From Streptomyces composti (GTDB lineage: Bacteria; Actinomycetota; Actinomycetes; Streptomycetales; Streptomycetaceae): DNA of 64,000 nucleotides. The notes under the pieces are model-generated. The model did no database searches and was not told the DNA's origin. It worked only from the letters and a program-made list of their open reading frames with translations. The stretch is taken from contig NZ_JAATEM010000020.1 of assembly GCF_012034205.1 (NCBI RefSeq), forward strand, positions 1-64,000, given 5' to 3'. The position numbers and the translations under genes were made by a program. This document shows, piece by piece, positions 32,477 to 41,246 of this stretch; position 1 is the first letter of the stretch; each line of letters starts with the position of its first letter.

Positions 32477-33298
32477 ATGACCAGTTCCCCGTGTCCGGGT
32501 GAGGCACCGGCCGGCGGCCGGTACGGAGAAGGGCTGTTCGAGCCGGAGCGGGCGGGCGAGGCCGACCGGATCGATGCCGCCGCCCTGGTGTACGACCCGG
32601 TCACCACGGCCCGGCTGCGCGCCCTGGGTGCGGGACCCGGCATGCGCTGCCTGGAGGTGGGCGCGGGCACCGGCACGGTGGCGCGCCGGCTGGTGGAGGA
32701 GGCGGGGGTCGACGAGGTGGTCGCGCTGGACCGGGACACCGGTGCGCTGGACGGTCTCGCCGGTCCCCGGCTGCGGGTGATGGCGGGGGACCTCACCGAC
32801 GAGGGGCTGGAACCGGGGGTCTTCGACCTGATCCACGCCCGGTTCGTGCTGATGCATCTGCCGGAGCGGCGCCGGATCGTCTCCCGCCTGGCCGGGTGGC
32901 TCGCGCCGGGCGGGCGGCTGGTGCTGGCCGACGCGGTGGAGCTGCCGGATGTGCTGGACACGTCCTCCGCCTACCGGCGCACCATGGACGCGATGTGGCA
33001 GGCGCTGCGGGCGACCATCGGCACGGACATCTCCGGTGTGCCCGGCTACCCGCACATGCTGCGCGAGGAGGGCCTGCGGGAGGTGGGCGCCGAGGTGTAC
33101 TGCCCGCCGCTGGTCGCGGGCGGGCCGCTGGCCCGTTTCTGGTCGGAGACCTGGAGCCGGATGCGGCCCGAACTGGTGGCGACGGGCCGGGTCGACGACG
33201 CGGTGATCGACGAGGCCCTGGCCTGTCTGGCCTCGCCGCTCCTCGCCGAACTGGGGCCGGGCATGGCGATGGCGTGGGGCCGCCGGCCGCCCGGATGA
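32477..33298 (+). CDS. class I SAM-dependent methyltransferase
   Basis: 273-aa methyltransferase. Motif I is RCLEVGAGTGTVARRLVEEAGVDEVVALDRD (about residues 56-86). The catalytic-loop equivalents are VMAGDLTDEGLEPGVFDLIHARFVLMHLPERRRIVSRLAGWLAPGGRLVLAD. The N-terminal YGEGLFEPERAGEADRIDAAALVYDPVTTARLRALG is typical of Streptomyces UbiE/menG-like paralogues of unknown substrate. AGGAGGT lies 6 nt before the ATG. It starts 41 nt after the phosphatase gene and is probably in its operon. Confidence 0.9.
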   Translation: MTSSPCPGEAPAGGRYGEGLFEPERAGEADRIDAAALVYDPVTTARLRALGAGPGMRCLEVGAGTGTVARRLVEEAGVDEVVALDRDTGALDGLAGPRLRVMAGDLTDEGLEPGVFDLIHARFVLMHLPERRRIVSRLAGWLAPGGRLVLADAVELPDVLDTSSAYRRTMDAMWQALRATIGTDISGVPGYPHMLREEGLREVGAEVYCPPLVAGGPLARFWSETWSRMRPELVATGRVDDAVIDEALACLASPLLAELGPGMAMAWGRRPPG

Positions 33299-33302
33299 GG
33301 AC

Positions 33303-33540
33303 GGGGCCGGGCACGGGCGGCAGGGGCGAGGGCCCGTCCAGGGGACGGTGGGGCCGGGCACGCGCGGCGCGGAGACAGCGTTCGCCCGGACGACGACGGC
33401 GGCCAGGCACGCGTGAGCGGGGCGGGGCCCCGGGCGACAGCCGGGGCCGGGCACGCGCGGCGCGGAGACGTCGGCCGGCCCAGTGACGGCGGGGCGGGCA
33501 TGCGTGTCCTGGGCCGGTCGCCCGGAGACGGCAGGGGGCG
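33303..33540. repeat. degenerate ~47-bp tandem repeat in a 409-bp intergenic region
   Basis: A GGCCGGGCACG-type core recurs at 33305, 33352, 33401 (GGCCAGGCACG) and 33445, with a weaker copy near 33491, spaced 44-49 bp. A 27-bp stretch at 33350-33376 is repeated perfectly at 33443-33469. The array fills most of the gap between the methyltransferase and the disrupted exporter. The remaining bases up to 33707 show no gene. Confidence 0.65.
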
Positions 33541-33707
33541 CCATGCCTGACACGAGAGCGAGGGCGCCCTGGGGGTGCGACGATCTGCATGCGTGGGGTG
33601 GAAACGGCGGCCGCCCGGGGGCGGCGGGGCCTTGGTGCGATCGAGTGGTGGGGTGCACCAGCCGGGCGTAGCGTCGGACGGGTGGACTTCCGAAGGGGCG
33701 ACTCCGC

Positions 33708-35268
33708 ATGACCGGTGGACCGCGCCCGGCACCCGCAGCCCAGCAGACCACCGCCAAGAGGTCCGGCGGCGGGAACGCGATGGCCCTCCTGGTCATCGCC
33801 TCGTGCCAGCTGATGGTGGTGCTCGACATCACCATCGTGAACATCGCGCTGCCGCACATCCAGCGCTCCCTGGACTTTTCCACCACCAGCCTGTCGTGGG
33901 TGGTGAACGCCTACACGCTCACCTTCGGCGGGCTGCTGCTGCTCGGCGGGCGGGCCGGTGACATCCTCGGCAGGCGGCGGGTGTTCGTCTTCGGCGTGCT
34001 GCTGTTCGTGCTCGCCTCCCTGCTGGGCGGGCTGGCCCAGAACGGCGGTCAGCTCCTGGCCGCGCGCGCCCTGCAGGGCGTCGGCGGTGCCATCGCCTCG
34101 CCGACCGCGCTCGCCCTGATCAGCACCACGTTCCGGGAGGGCCCGCAACGCAACCGGGCCTTCGGCGTGTTCGCCGCGGTCTCGGCCGGCGGCGGCGCCA
34201 TCGGGCTGCTGGCCGGCGGAATGCTGGTGGAGTGGCTGAACTGGCGGTGGGTGCTGTTCGTCAATGTGCCGATCGGCCTGCTGATCGCCTTCGCCGCACC
34301 GCGCTGGATCAAGGAGTCCGAGCGGCACCCGGGCCGCTTCGACCTGGCCGGTGCGCTCACCTCGACGGCCGGGATGGTGCTGCTGGTCTACGGCTTCATC
34401 AGGGCCGCGCAGGAAGGCTGGCGGGACCCCCTGACCCTGGCCTCGTTCGGTGCGGCAGCCGTCGTGCTGACGGTGTTCATCGCGATCGAGCGCAGGTCCC
34501 GGCAGCCGATCACGCCGCTGCACATGTTCGCCGACCGCAACCGGGCGGGGACGTACGGGGTCATGCTGTGGCCTGGCCGCGGCGATGTTCGGCATGTTCT
34601 TCTTCCTGACCCTCTTCGTGCAGAACGTGCTGGACTTCAGTCCGTTGCAGGCCGGGCTGGCGTTCCTGCCGGTGAGTGCGGTCATCGCGATCGGGGCCGG
34701 GCTGGCCTCGCGGTTCCTGCCGGTGTTCGGGCCCAAGCCGTTCATGGTGCTGGGTGGCCTGCTCGCCGCGGCCGGGCTGGCCTGGCTGACGCTCACCGAT
34801 GTGCACTCCACCTACGCGGGCAGTGTGCTCGGGCCGATGCTGGTGTTCAGCCTCGGCATGGGCATGGAGTTCGTGTCGCTGACGCTGATGGCACTGTCCA
34901 ACGTCACCACGGCGGAGACCGGCGCCGCCTCGGGGCTGCTCAACGCCACTCAGCAGGTGGGCGGTTCGCTCGGGCTGTCCATCCTGGTGACCATGTACGG
35001 CACGGCCAGCGCGAACGAGGCCGAGCAGCAGATCCCGCGCTTCCTGCAGCAGGCGACGCCGGCCGAGCGGGTGCGGTTCCAGCGCACCGGGGAGCTGCCA
35101 CCACCCTTCGCCGACGAGATCCTCACCGCCGGGGTGTCGGCCGCGTTCATCATGGCCGCAATCTTCACCGCGCTGGCCGCGTTGATCGCGCTGGTCGCCA
35201 TCCAGGTCCGCCCGTCCGACCTGGAGCGCCTGCAGGGGAACGGGGCGAGCCCCGGCGGTCCAGCCTGA
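33708..35268 (+). pseudogene. DHA2 (EmrB/QacA) MFS exporter, frameshifted
   Basis: A 14-helix drug:H+ antiporter gene split between two frames. The N-terminal part reads LLVIASCQLMVVLDITIVNIALPHIQRSL, FGGLLLLGGRAGDILGRRRVFVFG and the motif-C helix RALQGVGGAIASPTALALIS. It stays in frame to about 34568. The rest (MFGMFFFLTLFVQNVLDFSPLQAGLAFLP through LIALVAIQVRPSDLERL) runs in the +1 frame to 35268. Removing one G at 34570/34571 restores V-M-L-C-L-A-A-A-M-F-G and a protein of about 519 aa. So one inserted base disrupts the gene, or the assembly has an error. Start: ATG 33708. Confidence 0.85.
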
Positions 35269-35301
35269 GGGGGCGCCGGCCGGGCGGCCACGGGCAGCAC
35301 C

Positions 35302-36201
35302 TCACGGTGCCTCGTCGCGGACCTGGGCGGGCTGATCCTCGCTGGTCAGGGTGCGGGCGAGAGGGAGGGCGGCGAGCGCCAGGACTCCGGTGGCGACGAG
35401 GGCGACGCCGAGCAGCTGGGGCAGCAGCCACCAGCCGGTGCGGACCGTCTCGGCGTACACGACGATGCCCAGGACCAGGCTGAGGCCCGCGTCGCCGAGG
35501 GTGAGGGCGGGCTGGGAGGCGACCAGCGGGCCGGCCTGCATGGCGTGCTCGAGCAGGAACAGCGCCGCCGCGCCGTACAGCGCGAAGCCGTAGGTCTGCC
35601 AGGTGGTGAGGAAGGCGGTGATGCCGCCGTCGTCGAGGGTGTGCATGGAGGTCTTCATCAGCGCCGCGGTCGTCGCGTAGGCGATGGCGGTGGCCAGTCC
35701 GAAGCAGGCGGCGCGTGCCCTGCCCTCGGGCCGGCGCAGGCCGGCGGCCACCAGGCCGACGAGGGCGGCCGTGCAGACCGCGAGTGCGGGGATCCAGTGG
35801 CTCATCGGCACCTGGGTGCGGTTGCCGGCCGGGGCCGCGGCGGCGAGGGCCACGGCGAGCCCGGTCACCACGGCGGCGACGGCGGCCCAGCCGGCCGGGG
35901 GCAGGCGTCCGTCCAGCAGCACGGCGGCGATCATCAGGGCGAGCGGCAGTTCCAGCACGAACAGCGGCTGCACGACGGTGAGCGGGCCGGTGGCCAGGGC
36001 CACCGCCTGGCAGACGGCCGCCAGCACCACGGCGGCGATCCCGGCGAGCCAGACGGGGCGGCGCAGCAGGTCCAGCAGCAGCCCGGCGCGCAGCTGGTCG
36101 GAGCGGGGGACGCTCAGGGCGGCCTTGCGCTGCAGGACGGTGGCCAGGGCGTTGCTGAGAGCGGCGCCCAGAGCGAACAGGACCGGCACCAGCATGTCCA
36201 C
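35302..36201 (-). CDS. DMT-superfamily (EamA-like) transporter
   Basis: 299-aa membrane protein with about 9-10 helices. The N-terminus VLFALGAALSNALATVLQRKAAL and the repeat-like ASQPALTLGDAGLSLVLGIVVYAE are typical of the DMF/DMT magnesium-transporter-like (NIPA/EamA) subgroup. The short acidic tail is cytoplasmic. The substrate is unknown. The start is GTG 36201, 5 nt after GGAGGA; ATG 36195 is the alternative. Confidence 0.85.
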   Translation of the reverse strand: MDMLVPVLFALGAALSNALATVLQRKAALSVPRSDQLRAGLLLDLLRRPVWLAGIAAVVLAAVCQAVALATGPLTVVQPLFVLELPLALMIAAVLLDGRLPPAGWAAVAAVVTGLAVALAAAAPAGNRTQVPMSHWIPALAVCTAALVGLVAAGLRRPEGRARAACFGLATAIAYATTAALMKTSMHTLDDGGITAFLTTWQTYGFALYGAAALFLLEHAMQAGPLVASQPALTLGDAGLSLVLGIVVYAETVRTGWWLLPQLLGVALVATGVLALAALPLARTLTSEDQPAQVRDEAP

Positions 36202-36310
36202 CGTGTTCCTCCGGAGATGACCAGACGGCTCGCCCCTCCCCCGGTTCGCGCTTTCGCCATGGTCACCCCGGTGCCGCGCCGTCGCCAGCGCGGGCACGGC
36301 AATCGCCGGA

Positions 36311-37138
36311 TCAGGCGGACGAGGGGCTGGTGCCGGCCCGGAGACCCGGGCGGGGGCGGCGGGCGGGGCGCCACGTGGCCACCAGGGCCGCGGCGAGCAG
36401 CAGTTCGGCGATGTCCCCGCCGTAATACATGATCTCCGCGCCGCCCCTGACCTCGGCGGCGGGTGCGTGCACCTGGACCCAGTAGCCGCCGTACATCAGC
36501 TGCGACATCACGGCGTGCCCGGCGATGGCGAGGCCGAGGACGACCAGGCGGGCGGGCACGCCGGGCCGGGCGGGGGCCGGGTCGGGGCCGGCGATGGCGT
36601 GGGCGAAGAGGCAGCCGGACAGCAGGAAGTGGAGGAGGATCAGCCAGGTCCCGGCGGGGTGGGCCGCGGCGGCGTCGTGCAGCGGGGTGAAGTAGAGGAG
36701 GGCGAGGCTGCCGGTGGACAGCAGCAGGGCCACGGCCGGGTGGGTCAGGACGCGGGCGGGCCGGCTGTGCAGCACCGCGGTGAGCCGGCGGGCCGAGGCG
36801 GCGGGCAGGGTCCGCAGCAGGAGGGTGACCGGGGCGCCGAGGACCAGCAGCAGCGGGGCGTACATGCCGACGAGCAGGTGCTGGACCATGTGGCCGCGGA
36901 AGTCGGCGCCCGCGAAGGGTGCGAGGGGTGGCAGGAGGCCCGCGGCCAGCAGGAGCAGGCCGGTGGTGAAGGCGGCGGTGCGCCGGGTGCTCCAGCCGAG
37001 GACCGGGTTGCGGCGGCGGGCGGTGCGGGCGAGCAGCAGGTAGCCGGCGGCGCAGATCAGCAGGGCCGGCACGGGCAGCAGTGTCTCGAGCGGCCCGATG
37101 CCGGATTCCGGCGCATGGTGGTGGGCGGGGTGGTTCAT
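36311..37138 (-). CDS. ctaG: cytochrome c oxidase assembly protein (caa3-type CtaG)
   Basis: 275-aa membrane protein of the caa3 CtaG family, which helps insert copper into heme-copper oxidases. A histidine-rich start (NHPAHHHAPE) is followed by about seven helices. Family blocks are ADFRGHMVQHLLVGMYAPLLLVLGAPVTLLLR, LYFTPLHDAAAAHPAGTWLILLHFLLSGCLFAHAIAGPDPAPARP and VMSQLMYGGYWVQVHAP. Its ATG overlaps the stop of the DUF2243 gene (ATGA), so the two are co-translated. No oxidase subunit genes are nearby, so this is an orphan assembly-factor pair. Confidence 0.9.
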   Translation of the reverse strand: MNHPAHHHAPESGIGPLETLLPVPALLICAAGYLLLARTARRRNPVLGWSTRRTAAFTTGLLLLAAGLLPPLAPFAGADFRGHMVQHLLVGMYAPLLLVLGAPVTLLLRTLPAASARRLTAVLHSRPARVLTHPAVALLLSTGSLALLYFTPLHDAAAAHPAGTWLILLHFLLSGCLFAHAIAGPDPAPARPGVPARLVVLGLAIAGHAVMSQLMYGGYWVQVHAPAAEVRGGAEIMYYGGDIAELLLAAALVATWRPARRPRPGLRAGTSPSSA

Positions 37139-37680
37139 CGGGTGCCGGGCCCCGGTGCGCGGGCGGGGACTGCGAGGGGGCGGCCGCCGCGTCGCAGCAG
37201 CAGACCGCCGGCCACCAGCAGAACGCCCAGGAGGAGGAACGCGAGATCCCACCAGAGCTGTCCGTCACCGGCGTAGACGTGGTGGATGCCGAGGACGTGG
37301 TGGTCCAGGACCCCCTCGACGAGGTTGAACAGGCCCCAGCCGACGAGCATCCAGCCCCACAGCACCCGGGAGGTCCACACCCGGCGCCGGTCCTGGGTGA
37401 CCCGGGCGTACAGGATCGCGAGCCCGGTGAGGACCGCCAGCCAGCACACGGTGTGGAAGACGCCGTCCCACACGGTGTTCATCCGCAGTCCGGGCACGGT
37501 GTCGGGGTCGTAGTACTTCACGGCGATGCGGTCCTGGTCGGTGCTGGTGAGCATGTGGTGCCACTGCAGCAGCTGGTGCAGCAGGATGCCGTCGGCGAAT
37601 CCGCCGAGGCCCACGCCCAGCACGATCCCCGGCAGCCGCAGCACGCCGGTGTGCTCACCAGAGGTGTCCGTGTGTGCCAT
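37135..37680 (-). CDS. DUF2243 membrane protein
   Basis: 181-aa protein with four predicted helices. It carries the DUF2243 hallmarks GIVLGVGLGGFADGILLHQLLQWHHMLTS, NTVWDGVFHTVCWLAVLTGLAILY and LWGWMLVGWGLFNLVEGVLDHHVLGIHHV. The many conserved histidines suggest metal or heme binding, in keeping with the coupled CtaG partner. The function is not established. ATG at 37680. Confidence 0.9.
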   Translation of the reverse strand: MAHTDTSGEHTGVLRLPGIVLGVGLGGFADGILLHQLLQWHHMLTSTDQDRIAVKYYDPDTVPGLRMNTVWDGVFHTVCWLAVLTGLAILYARVTQDRRRVWTSRVLWGWMLVGWGLFNLVEGVLDHHVLGIHHVYAGDGQLWWDLAFLLLGVLLVAGGLLLRRGGRPLAVPARAPGPGTR

Positions 37681-38039
37681 CGGTGCGTCTCCGTCCCTCG
37701 GGCACGGCCGGTTCGACGACCGCCCGTGCGGGTGACTCGTGTGCCCTCCGCGGTGGTGCTCATGTCGTCCGGTCGCTTCCAGGCTTCGCCTGCGTCTCGC
37801 CGCGGTGCCGCTGCGGGCGCCGCCCCTTACGGACTATCAGGGCGCGGCGACGGCCGCCGCCCCGTTCTCGGCCGTTCTGCCCCGTATGAGGGCCCGTCGG
37901 TGGGCCGGCGCACCGTGTGGTCCGGCCGCGCCGCCGACGGGCGGGGTCGCGGCTCCGCGGAGATGATCGGACCAGGGGCCCACGGCCGCAGTCCGGCAGG
38001 CGGACCAGGGCCGTCGGCGACGATCCGGAAGGCAGACAG
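37681..38039. other. 359-bp intergenic region between divergent genes, no gene seen
   Basis: This region should hold the promoters of the DUF2243-ctaG pair (leftward) and the SDR-photolyase set (rightward). I see CGGACCAGGG twice (near 37969 and 38001) and no clear -35/-10 pair, riboswitch or coding frame. Confidence 0.4.
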
Positions 38040-39599
38040 GTGGACATGGACGGACAGCCTCACCCGGAGGGACTGCACTGCCTGGTGACCGGCGCGTCCG
38101 GGTACATCGGCGGACGGCTGGTGCCGGAACTGCTGGAGGCCGGTCACCGGGTGCGGTGCCTGGCCCGCTCCCCCGGCAAACTCCGCGATCATCCCTGGGC
38201 GGACCAGGTCGAGACGGTGCGCGGCGACGTGACGGACGCCGGGGACGTCGCGCAGGCCATGCTCGGTGTCGACGTCGCCTACTACCTGGTGCACGCGCTC
38301 GGCAGCGGCTCGTCCTTCGAGGACACCGACCGGCGGGCGGCGCGGATCTTCGCCGGGCAGGCGCAGGCGGCCGGCGTCCGCCGGATCGTGTACCTCGGCG
38401 GGCTCACCCCGCGGGGCGTGCCGGAGGAGGAGCTGTCGCCGCATCTGCGGTCCCGGGCCGAGGTCGGGCGGATCTTCCTGGACGGGCCGGTGCCGGCGAC
38501 CGTGCTGCGTGCGGCGGTGGTGATCGGCTCCGGTTCGGCCTCCTTCGAGATGCTGCGCTATCTGACCGAGCGCTTGCCGGTGATGGTGACCCCCGGCTGG
38601 GTGCGCACCCGGGTGCAGCCGATCGGGGTGCGGGACGTGCTGCGGTATCTGGTCGGCTCGGCCGCCATGCCGGCCGAGGTGAACCGGGCCTTCGACATCG
38701 GCGGTCCCGACGTGCTGACGTACCAGGAGATGATGCAGCGCTACGCCGCGGTCGCCGGTCTGCGGCGGCGGATCATCGTGCCCGTGCCGGTGCTCTCCCC
38801 GAAGCTGTCCAGTCTGTGGGTGGGGCTCGTCACCCCGGTGCCGGCCGGTCTGGCCCGGCCGCTGACGGAGTCGCTGCGGCACGAGGTGGTCTGCCACGAG
38901 CACGACATCGCCCGCCATGTCCCCGACCTGCCGGGCCGGCCGCTGCCGTTCGACGAGGCCCTGGCGCTGGCTCTGCGCCGGGTGCGCCAGGCGGAGGTCG
39001 CCACCCGCTGGTCCTCGGCCGCGGTGCCGGGGGCGCCCAGCGATCCGCTGCCGACGGACCCGGACTGGGCGGGCGGCAGCCTCTACCAGGACGAACGGCA
39101 GGCGACGGTGGACGCGCCGCGCCAGGCGCTGTGGCGGGTGATCGAGGGCATCGGCGGCGACAACGGCTGGTACTCGTTCCCGCCGGCGTGGGCGGTGCGC
39201 GGCTGGCTGGACCGGTTCGCCGGCGGGGTGGGGCTGCGCCGTGGCCGGCGCGACGCCCAGCATCTGCGGGCGGGCGAGGCGCTGGACTTCTGGCGGGTCG
39301 AGGAGATCGAGCCGGGCCGGCTGCTACGGCTGCGCGCGGAGATGCGGCTGCCGGGTCTGGCCTGGCTGGAGATGCACGCCGAAACGGACGAGGAGGGCCG
39401 CACCCGCTACCGGCAGCGCGCTCTGTTCCATCCGCGGGGGCTGCTGGGGCACGCCTACTGGTGGGCCGTCTCCCCCTTCCACGCCGTGGTGTTCGGCGGC
39501 ATGGCCCGCAACATCACGCGGGCGGCGGCGAAGGGCACGGCCGCCCGCGAGCAGCCCGGGCGCATCCGGCAGGCGCGCCGAACGAGAAGCAGACGATAG
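38040..39599 (+). CDS. SDR family NAD(P)-binding protein with C-terminal DUF2867 domain
   Basis: 519-aa two-domain protein. Residues about 10-300 form an atypical SDR (CLVTGASGYIGGRLVPELLEAGHRVRCLARSPGKL, VRGDVTDAGDVAQAMLGVDVAYYLVHALGSG, RIVYLGGLTPRGV, VIGSGSASFEMLRYL). Residues about 345-500 are a DUF2867/SRPBCC-like ligand-binding domain (GWYSFPPAWAVRGWLDRFAGGVGLRRGRRD, LDFWRVEEIEPGRLLRLRAEMRLPGLAWLEM). The role is unknown. It lies 76 bp before the photolyase and may belong to the light-response transcript. The start is GTG 38040, 7 nt after GGAAGG; ATG 38046 is possible. Confidence 0.87.
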   Translation: MDMDGQPHPEGLHCLVTGASGYIGGRLVPELLEAGHRVRCLARSPGKLRDHPWADQVETVRGDVTDAGDVAQAMLGVDVAYYLVHALGSGSSFEDTDRRAARIFAGQAQAAGVRRIVYLGGLTPRGVPEEELSPHLRSRAEVGRIFLDGPVPATVLRAAVVIGSGSASFEMLRYLTERLPVMVTPGWVRTRVQPIGVRDVLRYLVGSAAMPAEVNRAFDIGGPDVLTYQEMMQRYAAVAGLRRRIIVPVPVLSPKLSSLWVGLVTPVPAGLARPLTESLRHEVVCHEHDIARHVPDLPGRPLPFDEALALALRRVRQAEVATRWSSAAVPGAPSDPLPTDPDWAGGSLYQDERQATVDAPRQALWRVIEGIGGDNGWYSFPPAWAVRGWLDRFAGGVGLRRGRRDAQHLRAGEALDFWRVEEIEPGRLLRLRAEMRLPGLAWLEMHAETDEEGRTRYRQRALFHPRGLLGHAYWWAVSPFHAVVFGGMARNITRAAAKGTAAREQPGRIRQARRTRSRR

Positions 39600-39674
39600 G
39601 GGCGCCCGGCTCACGGCCGCCCGCTCCCCTCCCCCACGCACCATCGGAAGTCGCACCATGACCGGAGTCCCACC

Positions 39675-41048
39675 ATGACCGTCGCGGTCGTCCTGTTCAC
39701 CTCCGACCTGCGTCTGCACGACCATCCTCCGCTGCGGGCCGCGCTGGCGGCCGCGGACGAGGTGGTGCCGCTGTTCGTGCGCGACCCCGCGGTGCACGCC
39801 GCGGGCTTCGACGTGCCGAACCGGGCCGCGTTCCTCGCCGACTGCCTCACCGACCTGGACGCCGGACTGCGCGAACGCGGCGGCCGGCTGGTGGTGCGCG
39901 GCGGCCCGGTGGTGCGGGAGGTCTGCTCGGTCGTCGCCGAGTGCGATGCGGCCGAGGTGCATGTGGCGGGCGGAGTGACCCGGTTCGCGCACCGGCGGGA
40001 GGAGCTGCTGCGCAAGGCGCTCGGGGAACGCGGGGTGGCGCTGCGGGTGCACGACGCGGTGGTGACCGCGGTCCCGCCCGGTGCGGTGACCCCGGCGAGC
40101 GGCGACCACTACGCGGTCTTCACGCCGTATCTGCGCCGCTGGTCGGCGGAGCGGCTGCGGGACGTGTGCCCGGCGCCGCGCGCCGTGCGCGTGCCCGGTT
40201 CCGTGCGGGGCGAGGAGCCGCCGGGCCGCGCCGGGGTGTCCGGTGTGTCGCCCGGTCTGCCGGCCGGGGGCGAGTCGGCGGGCCGGGACCGGTTCGCGCG
40301 CTGGGCGCGGTCCGGCCTGTCCGCCTACGCGGACCGGCAGGACGACCTGGCCGGTGACGCCACGTCACGCCTCTCCCCGTATCTTCACTTCGGCGCGCTG
40401 TCCGCGGTGGAACTGGTGCGGCGGGCCCGCTCCGCGGGCGGTCCGGGGGCCGAGGCGTTCGTGCGGCAGCTGTGCTGGCGGGACTTCCACCACCAGGTGC
40501 TGGCGGCGCGCCCGGATGCCTCGGTGAGCGACTACCGCAGCCGGGGCGACCACTGGCGCACCGAGGAGGACGCGGCGCGGGACATCGAGGCCTGGCGTAC
40601 CGGGCGCACCGGCTATCCGATGGTCGACGCGGCGATGCGGCAGCTGCGCGAGGAGGGCTGGATGCACAACCGGGCGCGGCTGCTGACGGCGAGTTTCCTC
40701 ACCAAGACCCTGTACGTGGACTGGCGGATCGGTGCCCGGCACTTCCTGGACTGGCTGGTGGACGGCGACATCGTCAACAACCAGCTCAACTGGCAGTGGG
40801 CCGCCGGGACCGGCACCGACACCCGGCCGCACCGGGTGCTCAATCCGGTCGTGCAGGGCAAGCGCTTCGACCCGGAGGGCGTGTATGTGCGCCGCTGGGT
40901 ACCGGAGCTGCGGGCCGTTCGGGGCCCGCTGGTGCACGAGCCGTGGAAACTCCCCGAGCGTGAGCGGGCGGCCCTGGGGTACCCGTCGCCGCTCATCGGC
41001 CTCGGTGAGGGACTGGCACGGTTCCGGCGGGCCCGCGACCGGGACTGA
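39675..41048 (+). CDS. phr: deoxyribodipyrimidine photolyase
   Basis: 457-aa flavoprotein that uses blue light to split cyclobutane pyrimidine dimers. The antenna domain is residues 3-130 (VVLFTSDLRLHDHPPLRAAL). The FAD domain follows, with the ASGDHYAVFTPYLRRW segment, DATSRLSPYLHFGALSAVELVRRA, FVRQLCWRDFHHQVL, GYPMVDAAMRQLREEGWMHNRARLL, DWRIGARHFLDWLVDGDIVNNQLNWQWAAGTGTDTRPHRVLNP and KRFDPEGVYVRRWVPEL. These are class I CPD-photolyase blocks, not plant-type cryptochrome. The ATG at 39675 is 7 nt after GGAG. It lies upstream of crtEIB, as in other light-controlled carotenoid loci. Confidence 0.95.
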   Translation: MTVAVVLFTSDLRLHDHPPLRAALAAADEVVPLFVRDPAVHAAGFDVPNRAAFLADCLTDLDAGLRERGGRLVVRGGPVVREVCSVVAECDAAEVHVAGGVTRFAHRREELLRKALGERGVALRVHDAVVTAVPPGAVTPASGDHYAVFTPYLRRWSAERLRDVCPAPRAVRVPGSVRGEEPPGRAGVSGVSPGLPAGGESAGRDRFARWARSGLSAYADRQDDLAGDATSRLSPYLHFGALSAVELVRRARSAGGPGAEAFVRQLCWRDFHHQVLAARPDASVSDYRSRGDHWRTEEDAARDIEAWRTGRTGYPMVDAAMRQLREEGWMHNRARLLTASFLTKTLYVDWRIGARHFLDWLVDGDIVNNQLNWQWAAGTGTDTRPHRVLNPVVQGKRFDPEGVYVRRWVPELRAVRGPLVHEPWKLPERERAALGYPSPLIGLGEGLARFRRARDRD

Positions 41049-41050
41049 CC

Positions 41051-41071
41051 GCGAGCGGACCTCCGGCTCGC
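41051..41071 (+). terminator. weak hairpin after phr
   Basis: GCGAGC and GCTCGC form a 6-bp stem (extendable by G-C pairs) just after the photolyase stop. Confidence 0.35.
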
Positions 41072-41246
41072 GTGGCCGTGCCCTGCCGTGGCGGCCCCCG
41101 GGCCGGTGCCGCCGGAGCGGGGTTGGGCCGGTGGAGTGAGGTGTGTCGGGCGACCCCGGCGCATCGGGCAGGAATCGGCGCATCCGGGAACGGCTCTGCG
41201 ACAGAACAACGGGGTGCAGGTGACCGGGAGCGAGAGGGGCTTGCCC

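Noticed and set aside
33303..33540. Possible CRISPR array
   Set aside because: Units are degenerate, spacing varies (44-49 bp), the intervening DNA is itself part of the repeat, and no cas genes are nearby.
34561..34585. Programmed ribosomal frameshift in the DHA2 exporter gene
   Set aside because: No slippery heptamer, no adjacent SD-like stimulator or strong pseudoknot, and this family has no known programmed frameshift. A single-base insertion is simpler.
41186..41220. ECF/LitS-type promoter before crtE
   Set aside because: GGGAAC is present, but no matching -10 at the right distance could be recognised. Only noted in the crtE entry.
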